DNA from: Nocardiopsis metallicus
GTDB lineage: Bacteria; Actinomycetota; Actinomycetes; Streptosporangiales; Streptosporangiaceae
DNA: 64,000 nucleotides
Direction: 5' to 3'
Assembly: GCF_014201115.1 (NCBI RefSeq)
Contig: NZ_JACHDO010000001.1
Location: 5,952,001-6,016,000 of the forward strand
Positions 44,984 to 53,400 of this stretch are shown piece after piece (position 1 is the stretch's first letter; the number at the start of each line of letters is the position of its first letter). The translations under genes were made by a program, and so were the position numbers. Below the pieces are notes generated by a model. The model made no database searches, was not told the origin of the DNA, and saw only the letters and a list, made by a program, of their open reading frames with translations.

Positions 44984-45595
44984 ATGACGGCCAACCCCCC
45001 GTACCTGCTCATCGACATCGACGGGGTGCTCAACCCCTTCCCCGGGCCCGGAGGTTCACTCCCACCCGACTACCGGCCCCACCGGGTCGACCTCAACGGC
45101 ACCGAAGTGCCGGTCTGGCTGAACCCGGACCACGGTTCGTGGATCACCGAGCTCCACTCCACGGGCCTGCTTCGCCCGATCTGGGCCACCAGTTGGCAGT
45201 GCGCGGCCGCACGCACCATCGGCCCCCGGCTCGGCCTCGACGTCTACCCGCACATCGACCTCGGCCCCATCAGGCAGCTCACCCGCCACCCCAACGGCTA
45301 CCTGTGGAAACGCGACGCCGTCGCCACCTGGGCCGCGCAGGCGCCCCTGGTGTGGATCGACGACGACTTTGCCCACCCCGACCACGAGTGGGCCCGCCAG
45401 CGAGCCCTGAACGGGGTGCCCACCCTGCTGATCCAACCCGACCCCTACCAGGGCCTGAAGCGCGCCCACATCGACGCGGTGCGGATCTGGGCCCTGGCCG
45501 CCGCACGCACGAACGGAGACCGCGATGACGTCGCCGCCCGCACTCCATCCTTGGCGGCCGCTGCGCACACCTCAAGGGGCGCAGGTTCCTATTGA
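44984..45595 (+). CDS. HAD-fold protein, Swiss-army-knife RNA-repair type
   Basis: 203 aa HAD-superfamily protein with the N-terminal motif LLIDIDGVLNPF and later VWIDDDFAHPDHEW, like the HAD domain family first noted in RNA repair proteins (HAD_SAK). The first Asp would be the nucleophile and the DDD group would bind Mg. ATG 44984 is used; GTG 44981 is equally placed. The last 70 bases overlap the next gene. A phosphatase acting on nucleic acid ends is an inference from the family. Confidence 0.82.
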   Translation: MTANPPYLLIDIDGVLNPFPGPGGSLPPDYRPHRVDLNGTEVPVWLNPDHGSWITELHSTGLLRPIWATSWQCAAARTIGPRLGLDVYPHIDLGPIRQLTRHPNGYLWKRDAVATWAAQAPLVWIDDDFAHPDHEWARQRALNGVPTLLIQPDPYQGLKRAHIDAVRIWALAAARTNGDRDDVAARTPSLAAAAHTSRGAGSY

Positions 45596-45977
45596 CGAGG
45601 ACCTGATGCCGCTCATCACCCGGCTCTGGGAGCTCGGTATCCGCACCCGATCGAGCTGCCAGGACTACGGGGCCATGCTCGCCGCCTCACCGCCCGGACT
45701 CGCGGCGGGCGATAGTCGGTGGATCGACTTCTGCGCGGACCGGGCTTGGCTGGAGCTGGAGGCCGAGGACGCCGAACACCTGGTGGGCCTGCTCAGCCGA
45801 GACCCCGAGCTCCGCTTGGCCCTGTCCCAGTGGGGACTCACCGAGTCCTGGTGGTGCGTACGCCCGCTTCTACCCGAGCTCATCGGAGGCCGAGGCAAGA
45901 CAGCGCCCAGCGCGCATCTTCTCTTCCCTCATGAGCACCTGGAACGGGTGGTGAACGTACTCCGCGAGGCCGGGTGA
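45525..45977 (+). CDS. Hypothetical protein of the kinase/HAD cluster
   Basis: 150 aa protein that I do not recognise. ATG 45525 has GGAG seven bases upstream and lies inside the HAD gene (71-bp overlap). The Cys in GIRTRSSCQDYG and the paired Trp residues (TESWWCVRP) are notable. A helical, acidic middle is predicted. It is last in the run and is followed by a strong hairpin. Confidence 0.7.
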   Translation: MTSPPALHPWRPLRTPQGAQVPIDEDLMPLITRLWELGIRTRSSCQDYGAMLAASPPGLAAGDSRWIDFCADRAWLELEAEDAEHLVGLLSRDPELRLALSQWGLTESWWCVRPLLPELIGGRGKTAPSAHLLFPHEHLERVVNVLREAG

Positions 45978-45996
45978 AGGGAAGCCGGGAGGGGAT

Positions 45997-46032
45997 CTGG
46001 GGCCGCTCGTCCTTCGGGACGGGTGGCCCCAG
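45997..46032. terminator. Bidirectional terminator with TTCG loop
   Basis: CTGGGGCC...CGTCC (45997-46012), loop TTCG, then GGACG...GGCCCCAG to 46032. It lies between the cluster and the convergent DUF397 gene. Confidence 0.8.
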
Positions 46033-46034
46033 CG

Positions 46035-46214
46035 TCAGTTCGCTCTGATCCCGGACAGGAAGTCGGCCCAGGCCCGGGTGGGGAAACCCAGTACGTCCAG
46101 GTGGGGGTTCTGGTTGTCGCGAACCAGCGTGTTGGGGCCTTCGCGGACCTCCACGCAGGTACCGGCCTCGTTGCTGTAGCTCGACTTGTGCCAGGGCGTC
46201 GTCATGTCGTTCAT
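46035..46214 (-). CDS. DUF397 protein
   Basis: 59 aa protein: MNDMTTPWHKSSYSNEAGTC, then VEVREG, LVRDNQNPHLDVLGF and a C-terminal AWADFLSGIRAN. These are the standard DUF397 motifs (W-x-KSSYS, CVEV, V-RD). ATG 46214 has AGGAAGG upstream. It lies 13 bp after the XRE-DUF5753 gene; such pairs are common in actinobacteria and the small protein is thought to act with the regulator, sometimes as a toxin-antitoxin-like or developmental module. Confidence 0.92.
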   Translation of the reverse strand: MNDMTTPWHKSSYSNEAGTCVEVREGPNTLVRDNQNPHLDVLGFPTRAWADFLSGIRAN

Positions 46215-46227
46215 GTGGGGACCTTCC

Positions 46228-47082
46228 TCAGGTGAGTTCGCTGATCCTGGCGCGGATCAGGTCGCGGGAGCGTTCGGGAGAAGCGGCCGCGGCCCGCAGG
46301 TGCTGGGACCTGAGTTCATGGTGTTGCACATCCTCCTGGGCGTCGAACAACAACCCATGAGGTGGGACGTCCACATGCCCCACGCGATCGTCACCGATCC
46401 ACAGCAGGGAGAAGCCGTAGTTCAGGCTCATGCCCTCGGACTGCGGGAGCACCTGGAGGTTGATCGCGGGGTGCTCGCTCAGCTCCAGGAGGTGTTCGAG
46501 CTGGGTGCGCATCACCTTGTTGCCGCCGATCTGGCAGGTGAGGACGGGCTCGTCGATCACCCACCACATCTGCGGGGGAGTCTCACGCCGCAGGATGCTG
46601 CGGGTCCGCTCCACACGGGCTTCCAGCCTGCGTTCGCGCTCGGCCTCGTCGGGCACCGCGCCTCGTTCCATGAGGGCCCGGACATAGTCGGGGTGTTGGG
46701 CCAGGCCGCCGAACAGCCCGAGCGTGTACTCGAAGATCTGCCCGGCCTCGTACTCCAGCGGGTAGTACGCACCGCCGGGGACGTCCTCGTAGGCGTTCCA
46801 CCAGGCTGCGGACCGGTTGCGGCTGGCGGCCTTGGCGATGTGGGAGAGCTCTTCGCGGAGTTCGTCAGGGGCTTCGTAGAGGCGGCACAGGGCGTCGATC
46901 TCCGGTCCGCTCAGCCGTTTCCACTTGCCGTTCTCCATTCGGGAGACCTTGGACTTGTGCCAGCCCATCGCCTCGGCGGCCTCCTCCTGGGACAGCCCGG
47001 TCCGGGTGCGTAGCCGTTTGAGCTGGCTGACCAGGTAGTGCCGCCGGGCAGGGGAACCATGGACCGGAGTGCCCTCGGGCAT
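46228..47082 (-). CDS. XRE-family regulator with DUF5753
   Basis: 284 aa regulator. The HTH spans about residues 18-75 (LRTRTGLSQEEAAEAMGWHK, then SKVSRMENG); the DUF5753 domain follows, with MWWVIDEPVLTCQIGG and INLQVLPQSEGMSLNYGF. ATG 47082 has GGAGG six bases upstream. It is divergent from the RsbW-like ATPase gene across a 222-bp AT-rich gap and is coupled to the DUF397 gene. Confidence 0.93.
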   Translation of the reverse strand: MPEGTPVHGSPARRHYLVSQLKRLRTRTGLSQEEAAEAMGWHKSKVSRMENGKWKRLSGPEIDALCRLYEAPDELREELSHIAKAASRNRSAAWWNAYEDVPGGAYYPLEYEAGQIFEYTLGLFGGLAQHPDYVRALMERGAVPDEAERERRLEARVERTRSILRRETPPQMWWVIDEPVLTCQIGGNKVMRTQLEHLLELSEHPAINLQVLPQSEGMSLNYGFSLLWIGDDRVGHVDVPPHGLLFDAQEDVQHHELRSQHLRAAAASPERSRDLIRARISELT

Positions 47083-47304
47083 CTCCACCTCCTGTCGTCG
47101 CTGTGCTGGCGCTGTCATCTTCCCACCACACGGGAAACACGCATCATTACTCATTGTACGCAAATCAACTTGCTGTGCTTGTAATTTGCGTTGTTGCAAA
47201 TCATTATGGACCCATCGCGGGTTGACGGCCGAACCGGTGGGAGGCCTGCGGTGTTGATGTAGAGGTGGCACAGGTTCGAGAGCGGACAGACGAGGTGGTG
47301 CTGG

Positions 47305-47787
47305 ATGAACGGGGTCTCGTGTAAGTGGAGGCGTCCGAGGGCGACGGACGTGGGGCTCGCGCGAACGATGGTCGACCACGCGCTGGTGGCGGCCGGTATC
47401 GGCGAGGCCGGGCGAGGAGTGGCCAGGCTGGCGGTGAGCGAGGCGTTCACCAATGCGCTGTTGCACGGCCGGCCTGAGATCGGAGTGGAGGTGTGGGCGC
47501 GGTCGGGCCGCTGCGGAGTGGTCGAGGTGTACGACGCCGAACCGACCCTCCCCCGCTTCCCCGAGGGCGGGGAACTGGTGGAGCTCCTGACCGAGCACGG
47601 GCGGGGGCTCGCCCTCATGCAAGCTTTCACCCGACAGGTGTGCGGTGCCTACCGCTGGGGCGAGGGCAAGCGTGTGTGGTTCGCGGTGGACAGCGATGGG
47701 GGCGAACTCAACGCCGTAGAGGTGCGCGGCCTGGTCGAGGAGCGTGCTCGTCGCTGGCTTCCCGCGCACACGATGTCCGTGATCTGA
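47305..47787 (+). CDS. RsbW-like ATP-binding (HATPase) protein
   Basis: 160 aa GHKL ATPase of the anti-sigma-factor serine kinase type. The N box is LAVSEAFTNALLHG, the D/G boxes are shortened (VEVYDAEP) and the lid is EHGRGLALMQAF. It is often found beside XRE-DUF5753/DUF397 pairs in actinobacteria. ATG 47305 has GAGGTGG upstream. The partner sigma factor or anti-anti-sigma factor is not in the element. Confidence 0.88.
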   Translation: MNGVSCKWRRPRATDVGLARTMVDHALVAAGIGEAGRGVARLAVSEAFTNALLHGRPEIGVEVWARSGRCGVVEVYDAEPTLPRFPEGGELVELLTEHGRGLALMQAFTRQVCGAYRWGEGKRVWFAVDSDGGELNAVEVRGLVEERARRWLPAHTMSVI

Positions 47788-47868
47788 ATCGGATGACGAC
47801 GGGAAGTGCAGCCCGGAGCTTCGGTGCCATCGACACCCGTGGTCTTCGCGAACCAGGCGAGACGAGGT

Positions 47869-47900
47869 GCCCCGGCTGGTGAGGCAACACCGGCCGGGGC
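47869..47900 (+). promoter_or_regulatory. Leader hairpin of the first small gene
   Basis: GCCCCGGCTGGTG (47869-47881), loop AGGCAA, CACCGGCCGGGGC (47888-47900): 13 pairs with one G-U. It ends 32 bases before the start codon and is matched by the hairpin at 48328-48362. Confidence 0.65.
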
Positions 47901-47932
47901 CTGATCACCACCCGGATGAGCAGGAGGAAATC

Positions 47933-48097
47933 GTGGACAAGCGTAGTCGGCGCCAACGGCGGCGGAGGGGAGCCCGCCCGTACCTGGTCCGGCAGGAACT
48001 CCTCGTCGGCGCAGCCAGGGCCGTCCTGGCCCGGCCATTGGCCGCCTGGCAGCACGGGGAGCTGGAGGAACTGGTGGGCCTGACCCGACGCTGGTAA
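47933..48097 (+). CDS. Small Arg-rich protein
   Basis: 54 aa protein, VDKRSRRQRRRRGARPYLVR and a helical remainder ending GELEELVGLTRRW. GTG 47933 follows AGGAGGAAATC, an excellent ribosome site. The RPYL...E-L-x-x-L-x-R-x-W pattern recurs at the C-terminus of the 157 aa protein encoded next, and the leaders are alike, so the two genes are related. Function unknown. Confidence 0.7.
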   Translation: MDKRSRRQRRRRGARPYLVRQELLVGAARAVLARPLAAWQHGELEELVGLTRRW

Positions 48098-48327
48098 CCG
48101 TTCCGGATTCCGGAAGTGAATTCGTTTTCGCTGGGCCTTGAAGAACCTTGCTCACCCAAGCGAACATCAACCAACCGTGCAGAAAAAGTTAATTCTGAGC
48201 GGGTTCGTGAATGATTGATTCTCTTTATGTGGCTTGAGTGATAATCGCAGTTTCGGGTGGTGTGCGAACCCGGAACCAGAGACACCCCTCAGCGCCGCAC
48301 AGAGAGGAAGTCCAGAACAACGAAGGT

Positions 48328-48362
48328 GCCCCGGCGCGGTGCTGCGAACACCGAGCCGGGGC
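48328..48362 (+). promoter_or_regulatory. Leader hairpin of the second small gene
   Basis: GCCCCGGCGCGGTG (48328-48341), loop CTGCGAA, CACCGAGCCGGGGC (48349-48362): 14 positions, one mismatch. It lies 33 bases before the start. Upstream DNA (48098-48300) is AT-rich and probably holds a promoter. Confidence 0.65.
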
Positions 48363-48395
48363 TCAATCCCCACCTGACATCACCAGGAGGAGATC

Positions 48396-48869
48396 GTGGA
48401 AAAGCCTATCGGTAGGCACCGCAAACCCCTACAGGGCTGGCGTGAACGGCTGCGGTGGATGCTCGGATCCCTGTTGGCCGCCGTACTGTGCAGCGCCACC
48501 CCACTGCGGCCGCAACAGCGTGCGTTCCGGCCGCCCAGCGAACGATCGCGGCTGCTCGAAACGACCTCGATCGAGACTGGAGCAGCGAGGCGTGGAGCAG
48601 GGGAAGCACGTACGGGAGAAGACCCGTTCGCGCTGTTCAAGAGTGTGTCTGAGGTCGCGGCATGGAGGATGCCGCGACCTCGTGAGCCGCACCCCTCGGA
48701 CCGGGGTTGGTGCGTGGACGACGACGGCGTGCGAGGAGTCCGCCCCTACCTCTTCCACCCACCGACAGTCGAAGAGGCCCTCCTGCGCGGAGAGGGCTCG
48801 CGAAGTCCGGAGGGCGAGTTCGATGAACTCGCTGGTCTGGTCCGCACCTGGCTGAGCCTGGCCAGCTGA
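48396..48869 (+). CDS. Hypothetical protein related to the small gene before it
   Basis: 157 aa protein. GTG 48396 follows AGGAGGAGATC, nearly the same site as in the preceding small gene. The N-terminus is basic (MEKPIGRHRKPLQGWRERL), followed by a weak hydrophobic stretch (MLGSLLAAVLCS), a low-complexity centre and the C-terminus VRPYLF...EFDELAGLVRTWLSL, similar to the end of the 54 aa protein. Not recognised as any known family. Confidence 0.6.
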   Translation: MEKPIGRHRKPLQGWRERLRWMLGSLLAAVLCSATPLRPQQRAFRPPSERSRLLETTSIETGAARRGAGEARTGEDPFALFKSVSEVAAWRMPRPREPHPSDRGWCVDDDGVRGVRPYLFHPPTVEEALLRGEGSRSPEGEFDELAGLVRTWLSLAS

Positions 48870-49148
48870 ACCGCGTCCTCGCCTTGGGGCGGTGCCGTTG
48901 TCGGTGCCGCCCTGCCTTGCTGGTGGCGGCAGGCGTCGGGTGGTCAACGAGATCGAGAATATGTCAGCTATGGGGATCTATTGCTTGGGTTTTGAGTGAT
49001 TTCCGAGCCAGCGTGATCGCGTGCTTCCGGGCTCCTGCTCGAAAGTCCGGATGAGAAGAATTATCGGCTCCTGGTGTCGAATTCTGGTAGTCGCTGCGTC
49101 CCTCACTCAGTGAAAGGAAAAACTCAGTCACCACCGTGGAGGACACCT

Positions 49149-49994
49149 GTGGGGAACTACCGCTCGACCCTGCTCCGACTCGCTCCCCGGATCACGAAAA
49201 GGGACCGGCAGATCCTCGTCGCGCTCTGGGAACACCGGGTACTGACCACCCACCACCTACAGCACCTCTTCTTCCCCGAGGCGGGACCGCGCCGGGCGCG
49301 CAGCCGCCTGCTCACCCTGCACCGGTACGGGGTCATTGACCGCTTCCGCCGTCACGCTCACGACCGCAACGCCCCTGACCACTGGATCCTGAACGCCACC
49401 GGGGCTGTGCTGGTGGCCCTGCACCAGGGCAAGGAACCCGACGCGCTGAAGTTCCGTTCGGACCGGGCCCTGGCGGTCGCCCACTCGCCCAAGCTGAACC
49501 ACATCCTGGGCCTGGCGCAGACCAGGGTGGACTTCCTGCGTGGCGCGCGAGCCTGCGGAGCCGAGCTCAAGGAGTGGCTCGGAGAGCGCGAGTGCGAGAA
49601 GCGCTTCGGCTATGACGTGCGCCCCGACGCCCGACTGCTCTGGTGCGAGAACGGTCTGAACCTCCAGGCGTTCGTGGAGTACGACACCGGGACCGAGTCC
49701 CTGACCCAGCTCAAGAACAAGATGTCCGGCTACAAGAGCAGGATCCGCTTCAGCGGCGTCGTCACCCTGGTGCTGTTCGTCGTGCACTCCGCCAAGCGAG
49801 GAGAGAACGTCGCCCAGAAGTTGGCCGAGACCTGCTCGGACCGACTCCAGGTGTACTTGACCACCCAACACGAGCTGGAGCAGCCGGGGGCCGGTGCGCC
49901 CATCTGGCGTGCGGCCACTGACCTTCGCCCTGTGGGCTTGAGGCACATTGCCGGAGCCTTCGAGACGTATGAGGAGGTCGGATGGGGTGCCTGA
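49149..49994 (+). CDS. Replication-relaxation family protein
   Basis: 281 aa protein of the replication-relaxation type found on actinobacterial plasmids and integrative elements. An N-terminal winged helix (ITKRDRQILVALWEHRVLTT, then HHLQHLF) is followed by an alpha/beta domain with VRPDARLLW and FVEYDTGTESLTQL, which resembles a nuclease-like fold. GTG 49149 has GGAGGA five bases upstream. It implies that the element once could, or still can, replicate or excise. Confidence 0.85.
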   Translation: MGNYRSTLLRLAPRITKRDRQILVALWEHRVLTTHHLQHLFFPEAGPRRARSRLLTLHRYGVIDRFRRHAHDRNAPDHWILNATGAVLVALHQGKEPDALKFRSDRALAVAHSPKLNHILGLAQTRVDFLRGARACGAELKEWLGERECEKRFGYDVRPDARLLWCENGLNLQAFVEYDTGTESLTQLKNKMSGYKSRIRFSGVVTLVLFVVHSAKRGENVAQKLAETCSDRLQVYLTTQHELEQPGAGAPIWRAATDLRPVGLRHIAGAFETYEEVGWGA

Positions 49995-50414
49995 AATGCG
50001 CCCATCGGTACCCCGCCAACAGGGGCTCCGGTAACCCCTCCAACGCTTGTTCCGTCCCAGGGGCCAGCTGGTGTTCCGGCCTGGGGCGGACTACCCGTGA
50101 GTCAAGACTCACTGCAGGTCAGGCGGGCTTTGGGGTGGTCCGTCGGACGCCCCGGCTTTATAGCCCAGTTGGCGGTCTATTTCACGTAGGGCGGGCGGGG
50201 GCCCGTGTGTGCGGGGGCGCGAACGTCCCCGTACACACGGCCCCTGACTCCCTGGCCCACTACGACTCTGGGTGCCTCGAAACCGAGTTCACCGTGTCCC
50301 GTACCAACGCCTTGCTGATGCCTATGACTGGTGTGGTCACTGGATGCTGTCGGCGCTGGCTCCCGGTGACGAGGTCGGGGATGGTGCGGGCTACCAGCGC
50401 GGGAGGCGAAGCCC
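49995..50414. other. Gene-free stretch with one long hairpin
   Basis: About 420 bp without a supported gene. It holds a near-perfect hairpin, GGGGCCCGTGTGTGCGGGG (50198-50216) with the arm at 50227-50244. It may be a terminator or part of an origin or transfer region; nothing here decides which. Confidence 0.5.
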
Positions 50415-50894
50415 ATGGATGACGTTCCAACGGCTGGCGCAGACATCGGACGAAACGCACCGTCACGGACGCGGGCCGCACCGGCCGCCGTGGCCGCCCA
50501 GGACCGGTTCCCGCGCCCGGCGGGCGTGTCTGGGTCGCGCGGGGCAGACGGGCCGTTTGGTGGCCCCACGGGGCCCGACCGGGCAAGCGGGGGCTGGTGG
50601 GCCTGGGCGGCCTGCCGGGACATGGACCCGGATCTGTGGTTCCCAGCCCAGAGCACGTCGGTACGGGCCGCCAAACGGGTGTGCCGGGTGTGTCCGGTCC
50701 AGCTCAACTGTCTAACCGATGCCCTTGGCCGGGGCGAGTTGTACGGGGTGTGGGGCGGGACGTCTGAGGAGGAGAGACGCCTGATCCGGGCCGTTCGCAG
50801 AACCGACCGCAAGACAAGAAGGACGATCGCAGAACCGTTCGCAAAAGGGTTCGCAAAAGTGGAGGTCGAGGGTGACGACGACCGAGCCGCCTGA
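50415..50894 (+). CDS. WhiB-like iron-sulfur regulator
   Basis: 159 aa WhiB-type protein. Cluster ligands are Cys67, Cys90, Cys93 and Cys99 (WAACRDMD; VCRVCPVQLNC), followed by the turn GVWGGTSEEER and a basic tail. A 60-residue Pro/Gly/Ala-rich N-terminal extension is unusual. ATG 50415 follows GGGAGGCGAAG. It overlaps the excisionase gene by 23 bp, which suggests that redox or developmental cues control excision. Confidence 0.9.
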   Translation: MDDVPTAGADIGRNAPSRTRAAPAAVAAQDRFPRPAGVSGSRGADGPFGGPTGPDRASGGWWAWAACRDMDPDLWFPAQSTSVRAAKRVCRVCPVQLNCLTDALGRGELYGVWGGTSEEERRLIRAVRRTDRKTRRTIAEPFAKGFAKVEVEGDDDRAA

Positions 50895-51132
50895 AGTCCC
50901 TGACACGGGGTCGTTGACCAAGCAGTTGCTGAGCATCCCCGAAGCGGCACGGGTACTGGCGGTGCCCGAGTCCTGGCTGCGAGAACGGGTACGCCTGCGG
51001 CGGGTACCGCACCGCAGGCTGGGCAAGCACGTGCGCTTCACCGCACAGGATCTGGAGCACATCGTGGAGCAGGCGGCCCAGCAGGTCGTACCCCGCAGGC
51101 GCACCGTACGGCGGTGGCCCGCTCCCGGCTGA
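50872..51132 (+). CDS. Excisionase-like HTH protein (Xis)
   Basis: 86 aa MerR-like/AlpA-like DNA-binding protein: LLSIPEAARVLAVPESWLRE, then VPHRRLGKHVRFTAQDLEHI. GTG 50872 follows GGAGGTCGAGG. It is translationally coupled to the WhiB gene and convergent with the integrase. It probably directs excision of the element. Confidence 0.85.
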   Translation: MTTTEPPEVPDTGSLTKQLLSIPEAARVLAVPESWLRERVRLRRVPHRRLGKHVRFTAQDLEHIVEQAAQQVVPRRRTVRRWPAPG

Positions 51133-51153
51133 ACCCATCAGCAGTGACAAAGA

Positions 51154-51190
51154 GGGGGTGGGAGCGGGCTTCGAGCCCGCTCCCACCCCC
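51154..51190. terminator. Terminator between xis and int
   Basis: GGGGGTGGGAGCGGGCT (51154-51170), loop TCG, then the exact complement (51174-51190): a 17-bp perfect stem that insulates two convergent genes. Confidence 0.85.
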
Positions 51191-51222
51191 ACCCTCGTGC
51201 GCTTCGACTGAGGGCATCCGAG

Positions 51223-52593
51223 TTAGGAGATCAGTTTCAGCTTCTGGTATTCGTCCAGGCCCAGCCCGGGGGTGTGGGCGGTGGGTGCGCCGTCGATGGC
51301 CTCGATCATGGTCTCGTCCAGATCGGCCATGAGGTGGCCGTAGCGGTCCATGGTCGTGGTGATCGAGGAGTGGCCCAGGCGGCGTTGGATCTTGAACACG
51401 TGCACGTCCTTGTCGATGAGCCGTGCCACGTGGGTGTGGCGCAGGTCGTGGATACGCGGCTTCTTGGCCAGCCCGCGTTCCCGGGCGCGCTTGACCCCGG
51501 GTGCCCAGCGGCGTGTGTAGAAGGAGGAGTGGCGCCACCACGCCCCGGTGGAAGTGGTGAACACGAACTCCTCCGGGCCCTTGCCCTCCAAGCGCGAACG
51601 CAGCAGCACAATGGTGTCCGGGGTGAGCGGTACCCGGCGGCGCGAGGTCTTCGTCTTCGGGGCGCCGAGCTTGAAGGAGTTGTCCTTCTGTCGCTTCCAG
51701 GCCCGCTTGACCTCCAAGAACCCCTTGTGGACCTGGTTGCCGTCGACCGTGCGGGCTGAGGTGGTGGTGATGTCTCGGACCTGCAGGGCGGTGAGTTCGC
51801 TGTAACGCAGCCCGGTGCGCAGCAGCACCTCGACCATGTCGCGCACGTCGGGGTCCATGGCTTCGATGAGCAGGCGTGCTTCGTTGTTGGTGAGGAAGCA
51901 CATCTCCTGGTTGCCTTCTCCGTCGTCCACGCGGGGCAGGCGGGTGCGGGCGGCGGGGTTGGACTGGCGCAGCGGCGGCTCGGTGCGGGTGGCCTCGGCC
52001 AAGATGATGAACAGTAGCCCGTGCAGGTTCTGGATGGTCTTCGGTGCGAGCGGAGGTCGGAGCCACCCGGCGCGCTGTCCCCGCTTGGCCCCCTTCTTGG
52101 AACCCTTGCCGGTGCGGGGGTTGATGGGGGTGCGCGGGTCGGCCACCCCGGCCTGGAGGTGATTGACCCACTGCCGCACGTGCTGATGGGTGAGCTCGCC
52201 TGGCTCGCGCAGGTTCACCTTCGCGAAGTGGGGGAGCAGGTGGCGTTTGAGGTCGCGGTGGTAGTCGGCTCGGGTGCGCTCGTCGATCCCGGACAGGGAG
52301 TCGAGGTACTCGCAGGCGAAGTCAGCGAAGAGTGCCGGTTCATCCTCGGGCTCTTCCTCGGTCTTGAGCCAGCCCTGGCCGGGGATCCATCCCTCGGCCC
52401 AGCCTTGCCGAGGGATCCAGTTCTCGGGCCACTGGTGGCCCGCGGATTCGACGTGGAGCCGGAAGGTGTGGGCGTCGGCGTGGTTGTGGAAGGGCTCGGA
52501 CTGGGGTGCCCCGTCACGGGTGCCGCCGAGCCGCCATTTGACCCAGTACCGGGTGGCCCCGCCTGCGAGTTTGCGCTGGTTGATGGTCGCCAT
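51223..52593 (-). CDS. Tyrosine-type site-specific integrase
   Basis: 456 aa phage-type integrase. Catalytic residues are Arg263 (TGLRYSEL), His382 and Arg385 (HDLRHTHV), His408 (RLGHSSI) and the nucleophile Tyr418 (MDRYGHL). An Arm/AP2-like N-terminus (MATINQRKLAGGATRYWVKW) and a core-binding SAM-like domain precede it. ATG 52593 is the natural family start; ATG 52605 is four codons earlier. It lies 0.8 kb from the intact tRNA-Gly, the expected target. Confidence 0.95.
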   Translation of the reverse strand: MATINQRKLAGGATRYWVKWRLGGTRDGAPQSEPFHNHADAHTFRLHVESAGHQWPENWIPRQGWAEGWIPGQGWLKTEEEPEDEPALFADFACEYLDSLSGIDERTRADYHRDLKRHLLPHFAKVNLREPGELTHQHVRQWVNHLQAGVADPRTPINPRTGKGSKKGAKRGQRAGWLRPPLAPKTIQNLHGLLFIILAEATRTEPPLRQSNPAARTRLPRVDDGEGNQEMCFLTNNEARLLIEAMDPDVRDMVEVLLRTGLRYSELTALQVRDITTTSARTVDGNQVHKGFLEVKRAWKRQKDNSFKLGAPKTKTSRRRVPLTPDTIVLLRSRLEGKGPEEFVFTTSTGAWWRHSSFYTRRWAPGVKRARERGLAKKPRIHDLRHTHVARLIDKDVHVFKIQRRLGHSSITTTMDRYGHLMADLDETMIEAIDGAPTAHTPGLGLDEYQKLKLIS

Positions 52594-52742
52594 GGTGCAG
52601 ACCATCGCTTGGGTGCGGCCTGAATCAAAGGGAATTCACCAAAGATCTCCGAAAACCTTCGGCGCGCGAACAGAAAATTCTCATATCATGAAAATTGATC
52701 CATTTGGTCTTATTTGTATGAATAGATAAATTTGATCAAGGT

Positions 52743-53261
52743 CTATGATGCCAGGAAGTCGAAATGGAACCCGATGAGGAAAAGCAGCAGGCTGATGATG
52801 CTCGCGATCCGGGCTAGGGCCGGGTGTGTCAAGAGTGCACTGTAGACGGCCACCAGCACCATGACGGCCAGCATGACGAGGAAAAACGCTGCAGGAACCA
52901 GGAGTGGAGACCACCACCAGAGGAGCGAGTAGCTCCAGCCCCGGGCGAAGTGAGCGACGACCGAGAATAGCCAGGCAAGGAGGAGGATCCCGTAGACGGC
53001 GAAGGCTCGGTAAAACCATCTCGGGGCTTGCTCACGTCCCTCGTTTTGGATGAACTTGTCGAAGCCCGCGAAAACCCGACGGCCGTGGTCACGGAGGAGC
53101 TCGAGGCCGATGATGTCGACAAGTACGGCTAGGCCAGCCACGAAAGCGAGGAGCTTTCCTCCCCGGCCCCACCACACGATGGGGGCGCCATACAAGGAGT
53201 GGTCGGAAAGCTGGGTGCCTGTGAACCAGAGCTGCCATGCCTCGATGTAGGTCAGGTCCAT
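52743..53261 (-). CDS. Hypothetical membrane protein in the element
   Basis: About 172 aa from ATG 53261 (MDLTYIEAWQLWFTG), with four or five hydrophobic segments (for example LLAFVAGLAVLVDIIGLELL and PAAFFLVMLAVMVLVAVY). No ribosome site is obvious, and a GTG at 53375 would add 38 residues. GC content is lower than in the host genes. Not recognised; it could be an entry-exclusion or immunity-type protein by position only. Confidence 0.6.
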   Translation of the reverse strand: MDLTYIEAWQLWFTGTQLSDHSLYGAPIVWWGRGGKLLAFVAGLAVLVDIIGLELLRDHGRRVFAGFDKFIQNEGREQAPRWFYRAFAVYGILLLAWLFSVVAHFARGWSYSLLWWWSPLLVPAAFFLVMLAVMVLVAVYSALLTHPALARIASIISLLLFLIGFHFDFLAS

Positions 53262-53400
53262 GAAGGCACGGTAGTTGCCCGGGGTGACATAACCGGGGGC
53301 TTCAAGAGACCGGAGGCATGGCTCTCGCCTGTGCCTCGGGTTGCTTTGCGGAGCTGATGTCTGGTGGTCGTGCACCCCCGTGCGCCTGCCGAACCGGCTG

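Noticed and set aside
38756-53400. Conjugation genes (FtsK/TraB, relaxase) or transposases in the element
   Set aside because: No open frame shows an FtsK Walker region, relaxase triad or DDE transposase; the element cannot be called a full AICE or a transposon.
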